DNA from: Corynebacterium sp. KPL1814
GTDB taxonomy: Bacteria > Actinomycetota > Actinomycetes > Mycobacteriales > Mycobacteriaceae
Length of the DNA: 64,000 nucleotides
Assembly: GCF_000478175.1 (NCBI RefSeq)
Contig: NZ_KI515778.1
Span: 133,237 to 197,236, forward strand
Direction of reading: 5' to 3'
The position numbers and the translations under genes are program-made. Below, piece after piece: positions 1 to 10,641 of this stretch (positions are counted from its first letter, which is position 1; every line of letters begins with the position of its first letter). The notes below the pieces were generated by a model. It was not told the DNA's origin and did no database searches. It was given only the letters and a program-made list of their open reading frames with translations.

Positions 1-2
1 CG

Positions 3-2192
3 GAATCGCAGCGCTTGGTCAATGAGACTTATCCCGGCTTCGTCCAAGGCTTTATGCCCTCGCTGGCCCGCCCGGACGTGGATAGCTTGGCGCACCTTAC
101 CGCCGCCATCGTGGTGGGGCAGGAGCCCATGGCAGCCTCGTCACGTTCTACCTTTGGTACCGCTACCGATATCACCGGCCTTTTGCGCGTGCTGTTCTCG
201 CGCGCCGCATCCCCGCGCGCCGGCGGCCCCGCGGCCTATTCTTTCAACGTTCCCTCCGCTTCTGGACAGGGCGCCATCGAGGTCAACGGCACCAAGGAGG
301 TCCGCCGCTTCGAGCGCACCGGCGGCATGTGCCCGAAGTGCGAGGGCACGGGGCAGGTATCCGATATCGACTTGTCTTGCTTGGTGGATGAGGAGCTTTC
401 GCTTGCCGATGGCGCCATTATCTACCCCGGCATGAAGCCCGGCTCCTGGATGTGGCGCGGCTACGCCGAATCTGGCCTGTATCCCGATGATATTCCGGTG
501 CGCGAGTTCAGCGAAGAGCAAAAGCACAACCTGTATTTCGCCGAGACCAAGACCAAGGTCGGCGGCGTCAATATGAGTTACATGGGCCTTGCCACGCGCT
601 TGCGCACCAACGTATTGAGCAAGCCGGTCGAAAGCCTGCAAAAACACATGCGCGCCTTCGTCGAGCAGGCCGTAGACTTCGTTGATTGCCCTGAGTGTTC
701 CGGCACGCGGCTGGCGCGCCATGCCCGCGAGTCCTATATCGCCGGCGCGTCCATCGCGGATGTCTGTGAGATGGAGCTTACGGATCTGCACGGCTGGCTC
801 ACCCAGCTCGATCTGCCCGGTGCGCAGCCGCTGGTAGATGCCATTTCTGCCGCCGTTGATACCGCCATCGAGCTGGGCCTTGGCTATCTCACCTTATCGC
901 GCGCCACCGGGACGCTGTCCGGAGGTGAATCCCAACGCACCCGCATGGTGCGCCACATGGGCTCGCCGCTTAGCGATGTCACCTATGTCTTCGACGAGCC
1001 CACCGCCGGCCTGCACCCGCACGATTGCGAGCGCATCAATAACTTGCTGCTTCGCCTGCGCGATAAGGGAAATACCATCCTGGTAGTCGAGCACAACCCG
1101 TCCACCGTTGCCATCGCGGATCGCGTCGTGGATCTCGGGCCCGGCGCCGGCACCGAAGGCGGCACTATCGTCTTCGAGGGAACTCCTGCGCAGCTGCGGC
1201 GCAGCGGTACCGTAACTGCGCAGTACCTTGCCGATCCCGCCACGCTGAAAGAATCGGTGCGCGAATCCACCAAGGCCCTTTCCATTCGCGGCGCGCAGCG
1301 CAATAGTCTCCAGGGAGTCGATGTCGATATTCCGGAGGGAGTACTCACGGCCATCGCCGGGGTGGCCGGTTCCGGCAAGTCTTCGCTGGCCGCGTGCCTG
1401 CCAGAGGTAGCAGGAGACAGGCTCCTGCACATCGGGCAAAGTGTCATTAAAGGATCGCGCCGGTCCAATGCCGCAACTTATACCGGCGCCCTCGACCCCA
1501 TCCGCAAGGCCTTTGCCAAGGCCAATGGTGTAAAACCCGGCCTCTTCTCCGCTAATTCCGAAGGCGCGTGCCCAAAATGCAATGGCGCGGGCGTGGTGTA
1601 TGTGGAACTCGGGGTCATGGACGGCGTGGACGTTCCCTGCGAAATCTGCCAGGGCCGGCGCTTTTCCGCCGACGTGCTGGAGTACCGCCTGGGCGAGCTC
1701 AATATCGCCGATGTCCTCGAGCTTTCCGCCTCCCGCGCCGCCGACTATTTGCGCAGCGTCAAGGTGCCCGCCGCCGCCAAGATTTGTGACACGCTCGTTT
1801 CTGCCGGCGTGGGTTATTTAAGCCTTGGCCAGCCACTATCAACGCTGTCTGGTGGCGAGCGCCAGCGCCTTAAATTGGCCGCGCACCTTGCCGATAAAAA
1901 GTCGACCGCAGACGTCATCGTGCTAGACGAGCCAACCACGGGCCTGCACCCCGCCGATACCGAACGCACGCTGCAGTTGCTGGATCAGCTTGCCGATGCC
2001 GGCAATACCGTCATCTGCATCGACCACAACCTCGCCGTGCTCGCGCACGCCGATCAGGTCATCGAGCTCGGCCCTGGTGCCGGCTCTGCCGGCGGGCACC
2101 TCGTCTTTAGCGGCACGCCCCAAGAACTGGCGGGCTTGACGGAGTCCCTCACGGGGCGCTATTTGCAGGAAGCGCTAGCCGCGGAAGGCTAA
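3..2192 (+). CDS. UvrA-like excinuclease ABC protein, 5' end outside window
   Basis: Reading is open from the first bases, so the start and the first Walker A lie upstream; about 729 codons remain. It is an ABC-class DNA-damage or drug-adduct ATPase of the UvrA family. Visible in order: CPKC (about 330) and CPEC (about 687) bracketing a helical insert, first signature LSGGESQ (about 917), Walker B with DEPTAG (about 991), second Walker A GVAGSGKSS (about 1360), a complete zinc module CPKC...CEIC (about 1570-1640), second signature LSGGERQ (about 1846) and Walker B DEPTTG (about 1927). The total is clearly shorter than housekeeping UvrA (about 950 residues) because the large insertion domains are reduced. 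This points to a paralogue of the short UvrA-like type rather than uvrA itself. It precedes whcB on the opposite strand. Its substrate cannot be told. Confidence 0.9.
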   Translation, partial: ESQRLVNETYPGFVQGFMPSLARPDVDSLAHLTAAIVVGQEPMAASSRSTFGTATDITGLLRVLFSRAASPRAGGPAAYSFNVPSASGQGAIEVNGTKEVRRFERTGGMCPKCEGTGQVSDIDLSCLVDEELSLADGAIIYPGMKPGSWMWRGYAESGLYPDDIPVREFSEEQKHNLYFAETKTKVGGVNMSYMGLATRLRTNVLSKPVESLQKHMRAFVEQAVDFVDCPECSGTRLARHARESYIAGASIADVCEMELTDLHGWLTQLDLPGAQPLVDAISAAVDTAIELGLGYLTLSRATGTLSGGESQRTRMVRHMGSPLSDVTYVFDEPTAGLHPHDCERINNLLLRLRDKGNTILVVEHNPSTVAIADRVVDLGPGAGTEGGTIVFEGTPAQLRRSGTVTAQYLADPATLKESVRESTKALSIRGAQRNSLQGVDVDIPEGVLTAIAGVAGSGKSSLAACLPEVAGDRLLHIGQSVIKGSRRSNAATYTGALDPIRKAFAKANGVKPGLFSANSEGACPKCNGAGVVYVELGVMDGVDVPCEICQGRRFSADVLEYRLGELNIADVLELSASRAADYLRSVKVPAAAKICDTLVSAGVGYLSLGQPLSTLSGGERQRLKLAAHLADKKSTADVIVLDEPTTGLHPADTERTLQLLDQLADAGNTVICIDHNLAVLAHADQVIELGPGAGSAGGHLVFSGTPQELAGLTESLTGRYLQEALAAEG

Positions 2193-2271
2193 CTCGAAAC
2201 GCCGTACTTCCGCGTGTGCTCCCACTCGCACGCGCCTGCTGCGAAAGCGGTGTGAGGGCTTTGCGCCTGGA

Positions 2272-2568
2272 TTAAGCGTTGACCGTCGCGCGACGGCGCT
2301 TGCGCAGCGCCACGACGCGCTCGGACTCGCTCATGCCGCCCCATACGCCATACGGTTCTGCCGAACGCAGGGCGTGCTCGCGGCAGAGCTCAATAACTGG
2401 GCAGGAATTGCAAATGGCCTTGGCGCGATTTTCGCGCTGGGCGCGGGCGCGGCCACGCTCTCCGTCTGGATGGTAAAACACGTCCGAGTTTTCACCGCGG
2501 CACGCACCTTGCAACTGCCAATCCCATACATCTGCAGTAGGTCCGAGAAGAGACTTGGACTGAGACAC
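2272..2568 (-). CDS. whcB: WhiB-family iron-sulfur transcription regulator
   Basis: This is a 98-residue WhiB-type protein. Four cysteines (GACRG near residue 22, then CNSC and a third at C-X2-C-X5-C spacing) would hold a [4Fe-4S] cluster. The GVWGG turn and a basic tail (RKRRR) are the DNA-binding part. Such clusters are redox- and NO-sensitive, and the proteins act with sigma factors. The start is GTG at 2568 with AAAGGAG upstream. It is divergent from sigD, the neighbourhood of C. glutamicum whcB and M. tuberculosis whiB3, so I assign whcB by position as well as by sequence. Confidence in the family is very high; the exact orthologue is somewhat less certain. Confidence 0.9.
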   Translation of the reverse strand: MSQSKSLLGPTADVWDWQLQGACRGENSDVFYHPDGERGRARAQRENRAKAICNSCPVIELCREHALRSAEPYGVWGGMSESERVVALRKRRRATVNA

Positions 2569-3002
2569 GTTACTTACGCTCCTTTAACAGGACGAGAATT
2601 CTTACTCTGGCGGCTGGTGGAGAGTCATCCGCGAACCGCAACGATTCGTAGTGTGTCGCGTCTTGGTAAACAAAGGGTTACTAGTGTTTTACTTCCAGGT
2701 ATTGCTTCCATTTATGTGACTCGTTAACACCCTTTTACCTGCAATAATGGCTAAGGTTAACGAAACATGAATTTTCTTCTTCCTATGGTGCAAGTGGCAT
2801 AAACCCTGTTGGAGAGCCACAACAACCGCCGACGCAGGCTTTAGTGCGGTGCTTTTCCTACTGGGGCATCGCCAAGCAAGAGCGTTGCTGTGGTTGTCGG
2901 GTCGCAGGTTTGCTGGTGTGTACCGTAGTTGTCCCTTTGCGCTCAATACCCCAGAGGAAATATGGTTGAATATCGATTTAAAAGTCTGCAGAGGGTGCAC
3001 TC
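2569..3002. other. 434-base intergenic region between whcB and sigD
   Basis: No convincing coding sequence or RNA gene is visible here. It must carry the divergent promoters of whcB and sigD. For whcB a possible -10 (TAAGAAT on the minus strand) lies just upstream of the AAAGGAG ribosome site. For sigD a possible -35 TTGCGC and -10 TATGGT (18-bp spacing, about 2938-2967) would give a leader of about 30 bases. Two GTTAAC hexamers lie about 28 bp apart near 2724-2761. The region is long and relatively AT-rich compared with other gaps in the window, so more regulation than I can identify is likely. Confidence 0.5.
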
Positions 3003-3575
3003 GTGAGCGATAAGGATAAAGAGCTAGCGGATCTCGTTCCGCTGGCCGCTGGTGGAAGCCGCCGCGCACTGCAATCTATCCTGCAAATTATTCATCCGCA
3101 GGTGCTGCGCTATTGTCGTGCGCGCATCGGTGGCGGGCGCCAGCCCACCGCGGAGGATGTGACCCAAGAAATCTGCCTCGCCGTCGCCACATCTATCGAA
3201 TCCTATGAAGATAAGGGCCGGCCCTTCATGGCCTATGTCTACGGCATCGCATTTAATAAGGTTACCGATGCCCACCGCGCCATGGGCCGCGATCGCTCCA
3301 CGCCCGCCGAGGAGCTTCCAGAAAACACTGCAAACGAGGCGACGCCCGAGGAATGGGCGCTAGAAAATGATGGTAGTAACAGAATGCGCGCCTTGCTCGA
3401 TACCTTAAGTGACAAGGCAAAAAACATCGTTATTTTGCGCGTGTTCGTTGGTCTTTCGGCAGAAGAAACCGCCGATATCGTGGGATCTACCCCGGGTGCG
3501 GTTCGCGTCGCACAACACCGAGCCCTCGCACAATTGCGAAAGGCCCTTGGGCAACAACTAGCCACTGAGGGCTAA
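3003..3575 (+). CDS. sigD: ECF RNA polymerase sigma factor SigD
   Basis: This 190-residue sigma-70 family ECF factor directs RNA polymerase to its own promoter class; SigD in corynebacteria and mycobacteria is linked to cell-envelope functions. Region 2 lies at about residues 25-95 (AEDVTQEICLAV, then RPFMAYVYGIAFNKVTDAHR). Region 4 lies at about 125-185, with the helix-turn-helix ETADIVGSTPGAVRVAQHRA. The start is GTG at 3003 with a GAGGG ribosome site. It is followed after 65 bases by the anti-sigma gene rsdA, so the pair is probably co-transcribed. The order whcB-sigD-rsdA-DUF5319-guaB supports the assignment. Confidence 0.95.
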   Translation: MSDKDKELADLVPLAAGGSRRALQSILQIIHPQVLRYCRARIGGGRQPTAEDVTQEICLAVATSIESYEDKGRPFMAYVYGIAFNKVTDAHRAMGRDRSTPAEELPENTANEATPEEWALENDGSNRMRALLDTLSDKAKNIVILRVFVGLSAEETADIVGSTPGAVRVAQHRALAQLRKALGQQLATEG

Positions 3576-3640
3576 AGCAACAATCCCCGCTCTAGAGACA
3601 CGCGTAAACCTTAAGAAAGGAAGGAGGGACAGAAACCATC

Positions 3641-4402
3641 ATGGCCTCCAAACACTCCAAAAAGAATAACGGTGACCTGACGGAGCAGCTTCAGCCCTTG
3701 GTAGATGATGATGCATTCCTCACCGAGCTGTCGCAGGGTAAAGACCCTTCCAACGGCAGCGATGAGCTCGCTGGGTTGCTGCTAGGGCTGAAGGGGGACA
3801 TCGATAAGCAGATGCCGCCAGCCCCGCGCGTGGACGGGGCAGAGGAAGAACCGGAAGTCGTAAGCCTCAATAAGGTGCGGTCTCGCCGGCGCAATCGCCC
3901 CATGATGCATGGACTTATCGGCGCGGCCGCCGCCACTGTGATCCTCGCCGGTGCGGGCGGGGTCATGGTTAATTCTGGCGTGTTTGATAGGCCGGATGAG
4001 ACCCGTAACGTGGAGCTGGCCGGCACCTTAGATGAGATGGAATCCCGCGCGGCAGAGGGAGATTTCGATGGTGCGCGCGAGCTTATGAAGGAAGCCCGCT
4101 CCAAGCTCGAAGAGGTTGAAGGCAAGGAAGAAAATGCCATCGCCGCCAAGGAGGAAGCCGAAAAGAAGCGCCCTGCCCGCCCGAAGGCGAAAACCGTGAC
4201 AGAAACTGCCACTGAGACCGCGCCGGGCCAAAAGCCGCAGGATAACCCCGAGCCAGCGCCAAAAACCGTAACGGAAACGCAGTACGAGACCTCAACCGTG
4301 GTGGTAACGGAGCAGGCGCCGGCGAATCCGCAGCCGGAGACGCGCGAGCCCGAAGAAGCACCCACCACAACCATTCAGTTGGGGGCGGGCGCCGAGGAAT
4401 AA
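3641..4402 (+). CDS. rsdA: Anti-sigma-D factor RsdA
   Basis: This 253-residue single-pass membrane protein would hold SigD inactive at the membrane. The N-terminal cytoplasmic part (about residues 17-60, DAFLTELSQGKD... ELAGLLLGLK) is the sigma-binding region. A basic stretch (RSRRRNR) leads into one membrane helix at about residues 88-110. The outside part is a charged coiled-coil stretch (about 130-175) and a Thr/Pro-rich tail with two KTVTET repeats. A strong ribosome site (AAGGAGGG) sits before ATG 3641. The length and layout fit the RsdA family. How it is inactivated (proteolysis in other species) cannot be seen here. Confidence 0.9.
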   Translation: MASKHSKKNNGDLTEQLQPLVDDDAFLTELSQGKDPSNGSDELAGLLLGLKGDIDKQMPPAPRVDGAEEEPEVVSLNKVRSRRRNRPMMHGLIGAAAATVILAGAGGVMVNSGVFDRPDETRNVELAGTLDEMESRAAEGDFDGARELMKEARSKLEEVEGKEENAIAAKEEAEKKRPARPKAKTVTETATETAPGQKPQDNPEPAPKTVTETQYETSTVVVTEQAPANPQPETREPEEAPTTTIQLGAGAEE

Positions 4403-4404
4403 CG

Positions 4405-4424
4405 AGGGCGGTGACTTACGCCCT
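4405..4424. terminator. Possible bidirectional terminator hairpin
   Basis: AGGGCG (4405-4410) and CGCCCT (4419-4424) can pair over an 8-base loop between the convergent ends of rsdA and the DUF5319 gene. The stem is only 6 bp and there is no T-run. Confidence 0.3.
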
Positions 4425-4794
4425 AGCGGTTCTCCAGGCCGTCGACGTAGCCCAGCGCGTAGTCCCACGGCACGTAGCGGCGCGGATCGGGCTCCGCCCC
4501 CGGCTCGTGTACCGGGGCGAGTTCGCCCGCCAGCGTGGCGCGCATATTGGCGGCCATTATATCCCACTCGTAGAAGTGGTTTTCCTGGCAGTCTTCACAC
4601 AGGAAGAAGATGCCATCGATCCCGCGCGGGCCGAGCACACTTGCGAATTTCTCTACCAGGGCGAGATCGTGGATGAGGGCGACGCGGTCTTCATCGGAAA
4701 GCGGCATGACCTGCTCGTCCTCCTCCAGGAAGGAGGCAGGGTCGTTCGGATCGTCTGCAAAAGGATCGCGGGGCATATTGGCGAAGAAGTTCAC
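4423..4794 (-). CDS. DUF5319 family protein
   Basis: This 123-residue acidic protein is conserved next to sigD and guaB in corynebacteria and mycobacteria (Rv3412-like). A short N-terminal leader (NMPRDPFADDPNDP) is followed by a helical core and a CEDCQENHFYEWD motif at about residues 77-89. The CxxC there could bind a metal, but a single pair is not proof. The end (RYVPWDYALGYVDGL) is also typical. The start is taken as GTG 4794; an ATG six codons later is possible. It converges on rsdA. Function is unknown. Confidence 0.85.
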   Translation of the reverse strand: MNFFANMPRDPFADDPNDPASFLEEDEQVMPLSDEDRVALIHDLALVEKFASVLGPRGIDGIFFLCEDCQENHFYEWDIMAANMRATLAGELAPVHEPGAEPDPRRYVPWDYALGYVDGLENR

Positions 4795-4902
4795 GCCTGC
4801 GAGCCTATTGAACTTGCCCGCTTAAGGCAATTAACCCCTAGCCTGAATGGTGTCATTGGCCGGGCACGCACTACAGTTGGGGTAGCCGCTGAACCTGTTT
4901 AA

Positions 4903-6435
<1,533 letters not shown>

Positions 6436-6442
6436 GACAAAC

Positions 6443-7594
6443 ATGCGTGAATACGCCGAAATCGGCATCGGCCGCGAGGCCCGCCGCACCTTTGATTTAG
6501 ACCAGGTCTCCATCGTTCCCCAGCGCCGCACGCGCTCGTCCAAGGACGTGGATACCACCTGGAATATCGATGCCTATACCTTCGATACCCCCTTCGTTTC
6601 GCACCCCACCGATGCGCTCGCCACGCCCGAGTTCGTCATCGAGATGGGCAAGCAGGGCGGGCTCGGCGTCATCAACGCCGAAGGGTTGTGGGGCCGCCAC
6701 GAGGACCTTGAGGGTGCCTTGGCGCGCATCTATTCCCAGCCGGGCGATAATTCCACCATTCAGGAATTGCACGCCGCCCCGCTTGACGATGCCCTCCTTG
6801 CCTCCCGCATTGCCCAAGTGCGCGAGTCCGGTGTGACCGTCGCCGTGCGCGTTTCGCCCCAAAACGCCCGCGAGATGGCGCCCAAGGCTATCGCCGCTGG
6901 GGCCGAGTTACTGTTCATCCAGGGCACGCTGGTGTCCGCGGAGCACGTCGCCACCGGCGGCGAGCCTCTTAACCTGAAGGAATTTATCGGCTCGCTCGAA
7001 GTGCCCGTCATCGCCGGTGGCGTGGCCGACTACACCACGGCGCTGCACCTGATGCGCACCGGGGCGGCCGGCGTCATCGTGGGCGCGGGCGTGACGACCA
7101 ACGCGGAAACCGTCGGCATCGATACCGCTATGGCCACCGCCATTGCCGATGCCGCCGCCGCCCGCCGCGACTACCTCGACGAGACCGAAGGCCGCTACGT
7201 GCACATCATTGCGGATGCGGAATTCGACAACTCCGGGACCATCGCCAAGGCCTTTGCCTGCGGTGCCGATAGCGTCGCGCTCGGCCCCCTTCTTGCCCAG
7301 GCCCGAGAGGCAGGCGGTAGGGGATGGTACTGGCCGGCTACCGCAGGCCATCCGCGGTTCCCGCGCGGATACGCGCAGTTCGCCGGCGTCGATACCGACC
7401 TCGATGTGGATTTTCTTGCCGCAGGCGACGCCGCACCCGCGGCTGCGCCGAGCCTGGAAACCGTGCTGCACGGCCCATCCAGCGAACCATTCGGCCGCAC
7501 CAACCTCGTGGGTGCGCTGCGGCGTGCCCTCGCAAAGTGTGGGTACACCGACCTGAAGTCGTTCCAGAAGGTCGAGCTCGCGGTTCGCTATTAA
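6443..7594 (+). CDS. guaB3: GuaB3 family IMP dehydrogenase-related protein
   Basis: At 383 residues this is the actinobacterial GuaB3 branch: an IMPDH-like barrel ([14 protein letters not shown] at the N-terminus) with no CBS domains. The SICTTR catalytic loop is replaced ([18 protein letters not shown]), so classical IMPDH chemistry is unlikely; some GuaB3 proteins have been proposed to act as GMP reductases. It begins 7 bases after the guaB stop. Family assignment is sure; activity in this strain is not. Confidence 0.92.
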   Translation: MREYAEIGIGREARRTFDLDQVSIVPQRRTRSSKDVDTTWNIDAYTFDTPFVSHPTDALATPEFVIEMGKQGGLGVINAEGLWGRHEDLEGALARIYSQPGDNSTIQELHAAPLDDALLASRIAQVRESGVTVAVRVSPQNAREMAPKAIAAGAELLFIQGTLVSAEHVATGGEPLNLKEFIGSLEVPVIAGGVADYTTALHLMRTGAAGVIVGAGVTTNAETVGIDTAMATAIADAAAARRDYLDETEGRYVHIIADAEFDNSGTIAKAFACGADSVALGPLLAQAREAGGRGWYWPATAGHPRFPRGYAQFAGVDTDLDVDFLAAGDAAPAAAPSLETVLHGPSSEPFGRTNLVGALRRALAKCGYTDLKSFQKVELAVRY

Positions 7595-7796
7595 GTAGCG
7601 CGCTGCGTGCGGCGCGCCTCGCATCGTGCGGGCCCGCGCCGCGCTGGCGCTCCCCCGAATTGCTGCGCCCCTCGCAGCTTACTCCCGCGCCCCCTTGCAT
7701 GGCCCGAGTCACTTGTGCAGCCAGCGCCCCACGGTGCGAAAGCCGCCGCAATGCCCCACATGGGCAAGCGCTTCCTGGGCCGCGGGGCCTATGGGT

Positions 7797-7812
7797 TAGA
7801 CTATGGGGCGTG
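7797..7812 (+). promoter_or_regulatory. guaA promoter -10 for a leaderless mRNA
   Basis: TAGACT at 7797-7802 matches the corynebacterial -10 pattern TANNNT and lies exactly 7 bases before the guaA GTG at 7810. Transcription would therefore begin at or next to the start codon. No ribosome-binding site precedes this GTG. Confidence 0.6.
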
Positions 7813-9384
7813 ACTAAGCCAAATACTACCCCGCGCCCAGTCCTCGTCGTGGACTTTGGCGCTCAGTACGCGCAGCTCATTGCCCGCCGCGTGCGCGAGG
7901 CCAAAATCTACTCCGAGGTTGTTTCCAACTCCGCCTCCATCGAGGAAATCAAAGCCAAGGACCCCGCCGCGCTCATTTTGTCCGGCGGCCCGTCGTCCGT
8001 CTATGCCGACGGCGCCCCAGCGCTCAAACCTGAGCTGCTAGAGCTTGGCGTTCCGGTCTTCGGCATTTGCTACGGCTTCCAGGCCATGAACCACATCCTC
8101 GGCGGTACCGTATCGTCTACCGGTGAGCGTGAATATGGCCGCACCGATATCGACGTCAAGGGCGGCATCCTGCACGAGGGCCTCGAGCCCACGCACAAGG
8201 TATGGATGTCCCACGGCGACGCCGTCTCCGCCGCCCCCGAGGGCTTCGACGTAACCGCAACCTCCGCCGGCGCCCCAGTCGCCGCGATGGAGTGCCCGGC
8301 CAAGCAGATGGCCGGCGTGCAGTACCACCCCGAGGTGTTGCACTCGCCACACGGCCAAGAAGTGCTCACCCGCTTCCTCACGGAGATCGCCGGTCTGGAG
8401 CAGAACTGGACCGCCGATAATATCGCCGAGCAGCTCATCGCGGATATCCGCGCCCAAGTAGGCGAGGAAGGCCGCGCTATTTGTGGCCTGTCTGGCGGCG
8501 TGGACTCTGCCGTGGCTGCGGCCTTGGTGCAGCGCGCCATCGGTGATCGCCTGACCTGTGTCTTCGTCGACCACGGCCTGCTGCGCGCGGGCGAGCGCGA
8601 GCAGGTTGAAACTGACTTCGTGGCCTCGACCGGCGCCAAGCTGGTTACCGCCGACGAGCGTTCGGCCTTCCTCAAGAAGCTGGCGGGCGTTAGCGACCCA
8701 GAGGAAAAGCGCAAGGCCATCGGCGCGGAGTTCATCCGCTCCTTCGAGCGCGCCGTGGCCGGCGTGCTTGCCGATGCCCCCGCCGGCTCCACCGTCGACT
8801 ACCTCGTCCAAGGCACCTTGTACCCGGACGTCGTCGAATCCGGCGGCGGCGACGGCACCGCCAATATTAAGTCGCACCACAACGTCGGCGGCCTGCCGGA
8901 TGACGTCGAGTTCGAGCTCGTGGAGCCGCTGCGCCTGCTCTTTAAGGACGAGGTGCGCGCGGTGGGCCGCGAGTTGGGCCTGCCGGAAGAGATCGTCGGC
9001 CGCCAGCCCTTCCCAGGACCAGGCCTGGGCATCCGCATCATTGGTGAGGTCACCGAGGATCGCCTCGAGACCCTGCGCCAGGCGGATCTGATTGCCCGCA
9101 CCGAGCTGACCAACGCCGGCTTAGACGAGCAGATTTGGCAGTGCCCGGTCGTGCTGCTTGCCGATGTCCGCTCCGTCGGTGTCCAAGGCGATGGCCGCAC
9201 CTACGGCCACCCCATTGTGCTGCGCCCGGTATCTTCCGAGGACGCCATGACCGCGGACTGGACCCGCTTGCCCTATGACGTGCTAGAGAAGATCTCCACC
9301 CGCATCACCAACGAGGTTAAAGACGTCAACCGCGTGGTCTTGGATTGCACCTCCAAGCCACCGGGAACCATCGAGTGGGAGTAA
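7810..9384 (+). CDS. guaA: GMP synthase (glutamine-hydrolysing)
   Basis: GuaA converts XMP to GMP with glutamine and ATP. At 524 residues it has the class-I glutamine amidotransferase domain ([11 protein letters not shown] with the nucleophile Cys; YHPEVLHS with the catalytic His), the ATP-pyrophosphatase P-loop SGGVDS, and the dimerisation end KPPGTIEWE. The frame is open much further upstream, but homology begins just after GTG 7810 ([21 protein letters not shown]), which a TAGACT -10 precedes by 7 bases. It is separated from guaB3 by 215 bases, so it has its own promoter. A long hairpin follows at 9399-9439. Confidence 0.96.
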   Translation: MTKPNTTPRPVLVVDFGAQYAQLIARRVREAKIYSEVVSNSASIEEIKAKDPAALILSGGPSSVYADGAPALKPELLELGVPVFGICYGFQAMNHILGGTVSSTGEREYGRTDIDVKGGILHEGLEPTHKVWMSHGDAVSAAPEGFDVTATSAGAPVAAMECPAKQMAGVQYHPEVLHSPHGQEVLTRFLTEIAGLEQNWTADNIAEQLIADIRAQVGEEGRAICGLSGGVDSAVAAALVQRAIGDRLTCVFVDHGLLRAGEREQVETDFVASTGAKLVTADERSAFLKKLAGVSDPEEKRKAIGAEFIRSFERAVAGVLADAPAGSTVDYLVQGTLYPDVVESGGGDGTANIKSHHNVGGLPDDVEFELVEPLRLLFKDEVRAVGRELGLPEEIVGRQPFPGPGLGIRIIGEVTEDRLETLRQADLIARTELTNAGLDEQIWQCPVVLLADVRSVGVQGDGRTYGHPIVLRPVSSEDAMTADWTRLPYDVLEKISTRITNEVKDVNRVVLDCTSKPPGTIEWE

Positions 9385-9398
9385 ACCCACAAAACGGC

Positions 9399-9439
9399 AT
9401 GCGTAGAAGGCGCTCAGTACTTGAGCGCCTTCTACGCAT
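9399..9439. terminator. Perfect 18-bp stem hairpin between guaA and the HNH pseudogene
   Basis: ATGCGTAGAAGGCGCTCA (9399-9416) is the exact reverse complement of 9422-9439, with loop GTACT. It sits 15 bases after the guaA stop and 8 bases beyond the end of the convergent HNH reading frame, so it probably terminates from both sides. There is no long T-run. Confidence 0.7.
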
Positions 9440-9447
9440 ACCTGCGG

Positions 9448-10504
9448 CTAGTTGCGGGGTGTCACCGGTGGCCGCCAGACGATGCGACCGCCCACCCTTT
9501 CTAGCCGCCCGCGCCGGGGCGGGGCATTGGGATCGTCGTCGTTGATGCCGTTGTGGTAAGCACAGCACACGACGAGGTTGTTCATATTGGTCTCCCCACC
9601 GCGGCTCCAGGCGGTGGATCTGGGATAAATCGGCCGGCTGATTGCATCCGGGCCAGGCGCAGCGCGGATTTTCCGCGGCCGCCATCATCCTCTGCTTATC
9701 GGTGGCCACGCGCGCCGTGCGGTAGAGGTTGACCGGCCCTTCTACCGGATGCACGAGGGTGACATAGCCCGTTTCGCCGCTGCCGCCACCGTTGCCGCTG
9801 GGGCCGGGGGCGGAATAGCCGGCATCGTTAAGCACGCGGCGCAGGTACTCGGTACCGGACATGGTCGCACCATTGGTGAGATCGAGCTGCACGTCGTCGC
9901 CGTGGCCGTCGCGGATGCGAATGAATTTCTCCAGCGGCACGATGGCGTTGGTGACCACTGTGGAGCGCGCGGCGCTACCGGCGCCGAAGAAGATATCTTC
10001 CACCGCCTGCAGCGGCTTTTTATCGGCGGCGGTAATCGCGCCCTGCAGATCCGCAATGAAGCGGGAGGTACCAGTAATGGCGAGCGTCCAGTAGTCATTG
10101 GGGCGCCGGTAGGTGCGCACGCCGGGGCTGACCGTGGACTTTTTCATCTCGCGCACCCGGCGCCGGGCGTGTTTGATAATGGCGCTCATCTCCGCGGACA
10201 TCGCACAGCATTCCGCGCGCAGCTCCCACGCCTGCTTTTTGCTGGGCGCGCGGTTGACCACGCGCTCGATGCCGGCGAGGAGGGCAATGGGGTGGGCGTT
10301 GGTGCGGGCATCGGCAATGGCGCGGCGCTGCATCCGGCTAAAGGCGGTGCGGCCGTAGTAGCTGTCGCACAAAAGGAGCAGGTCGGCGGCGATTGTATCG
10401 GGCGCGCCGCGCTCCATGAGCTCAGACCCAGAGAGACCGCGGCACGCGGCGATGATATCCATGCCGGGCGCGAGGGCGGTGAGGTAGGTCTCGAGTGCGT
10501 TCAT
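9448..10504 (-). pseudogene. DUF222/13E12-type HNH endonuclease gene, frameshifted
   Basis: The N-terminal about 300 residues match the intact paralogue at 25332-26300: DUF222 helical region, then VTLVHPVEGPVNLYRTARVAT and the zinc/HNH start CAWPGCNQPADLSQIHRLEP. The reading frame then shifts. Read in the next frame from about 9602, the expected ending reappears: SRGGETN, a CAYHN motif, NDDDPNAPPRRGRLER, IVWRPP and stop TAG at 9448. The paralogue reads PWLLGGETN at this point, so the lost stretch fits an 8-bp deletion between direct repeats of TGGAGCCG (remaining copy 9602-9609, minus strand). The frameshifted product would run on to 9326, over the hairpin and into guaA. Start ATG 10504 follows TAGCGT by 7 bases. 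Its function was probably nuclease-like. Confidence 0.8.
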
Positions 10505-10568
10505 GCCGCCTACGCTAGGGCGGTGTTAGCCCGCGCTCAATCGCTAGGGCAACCGCAAGTGCGCAAGC

Positions 10569-10620
10569 TGTGGATAACCCGGATCCGCAGCGCGAAAACC
10601 AGGGGAATTCCTGTGGATAA
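10569..10620. promoter_or_regulatory. Pair of DnaA-box-like sequences upstream of the HNH pseudogene
   Basis: TGTGGATAA occurs at 10569-10577 and 10612-10620, each a perfect match (reverse orientation) to the DnaA box TTATCCACA. They lie about 65 and 108 bases upstream of the HNH start. The same arrangement is found before the intact HNH paralogue. Confidence 0.5.
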
Positions 10621-10641
10621 GTCCCCGCAGTGTCGCATGGA

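Noticed and set aside
7324..7809. 162-codon upstream extension of guaA
   Set aside because: It overlaps guaB3 in another frame and has no homology to GuaA; GTG 7810 with a -10 seven bases before is convincing.
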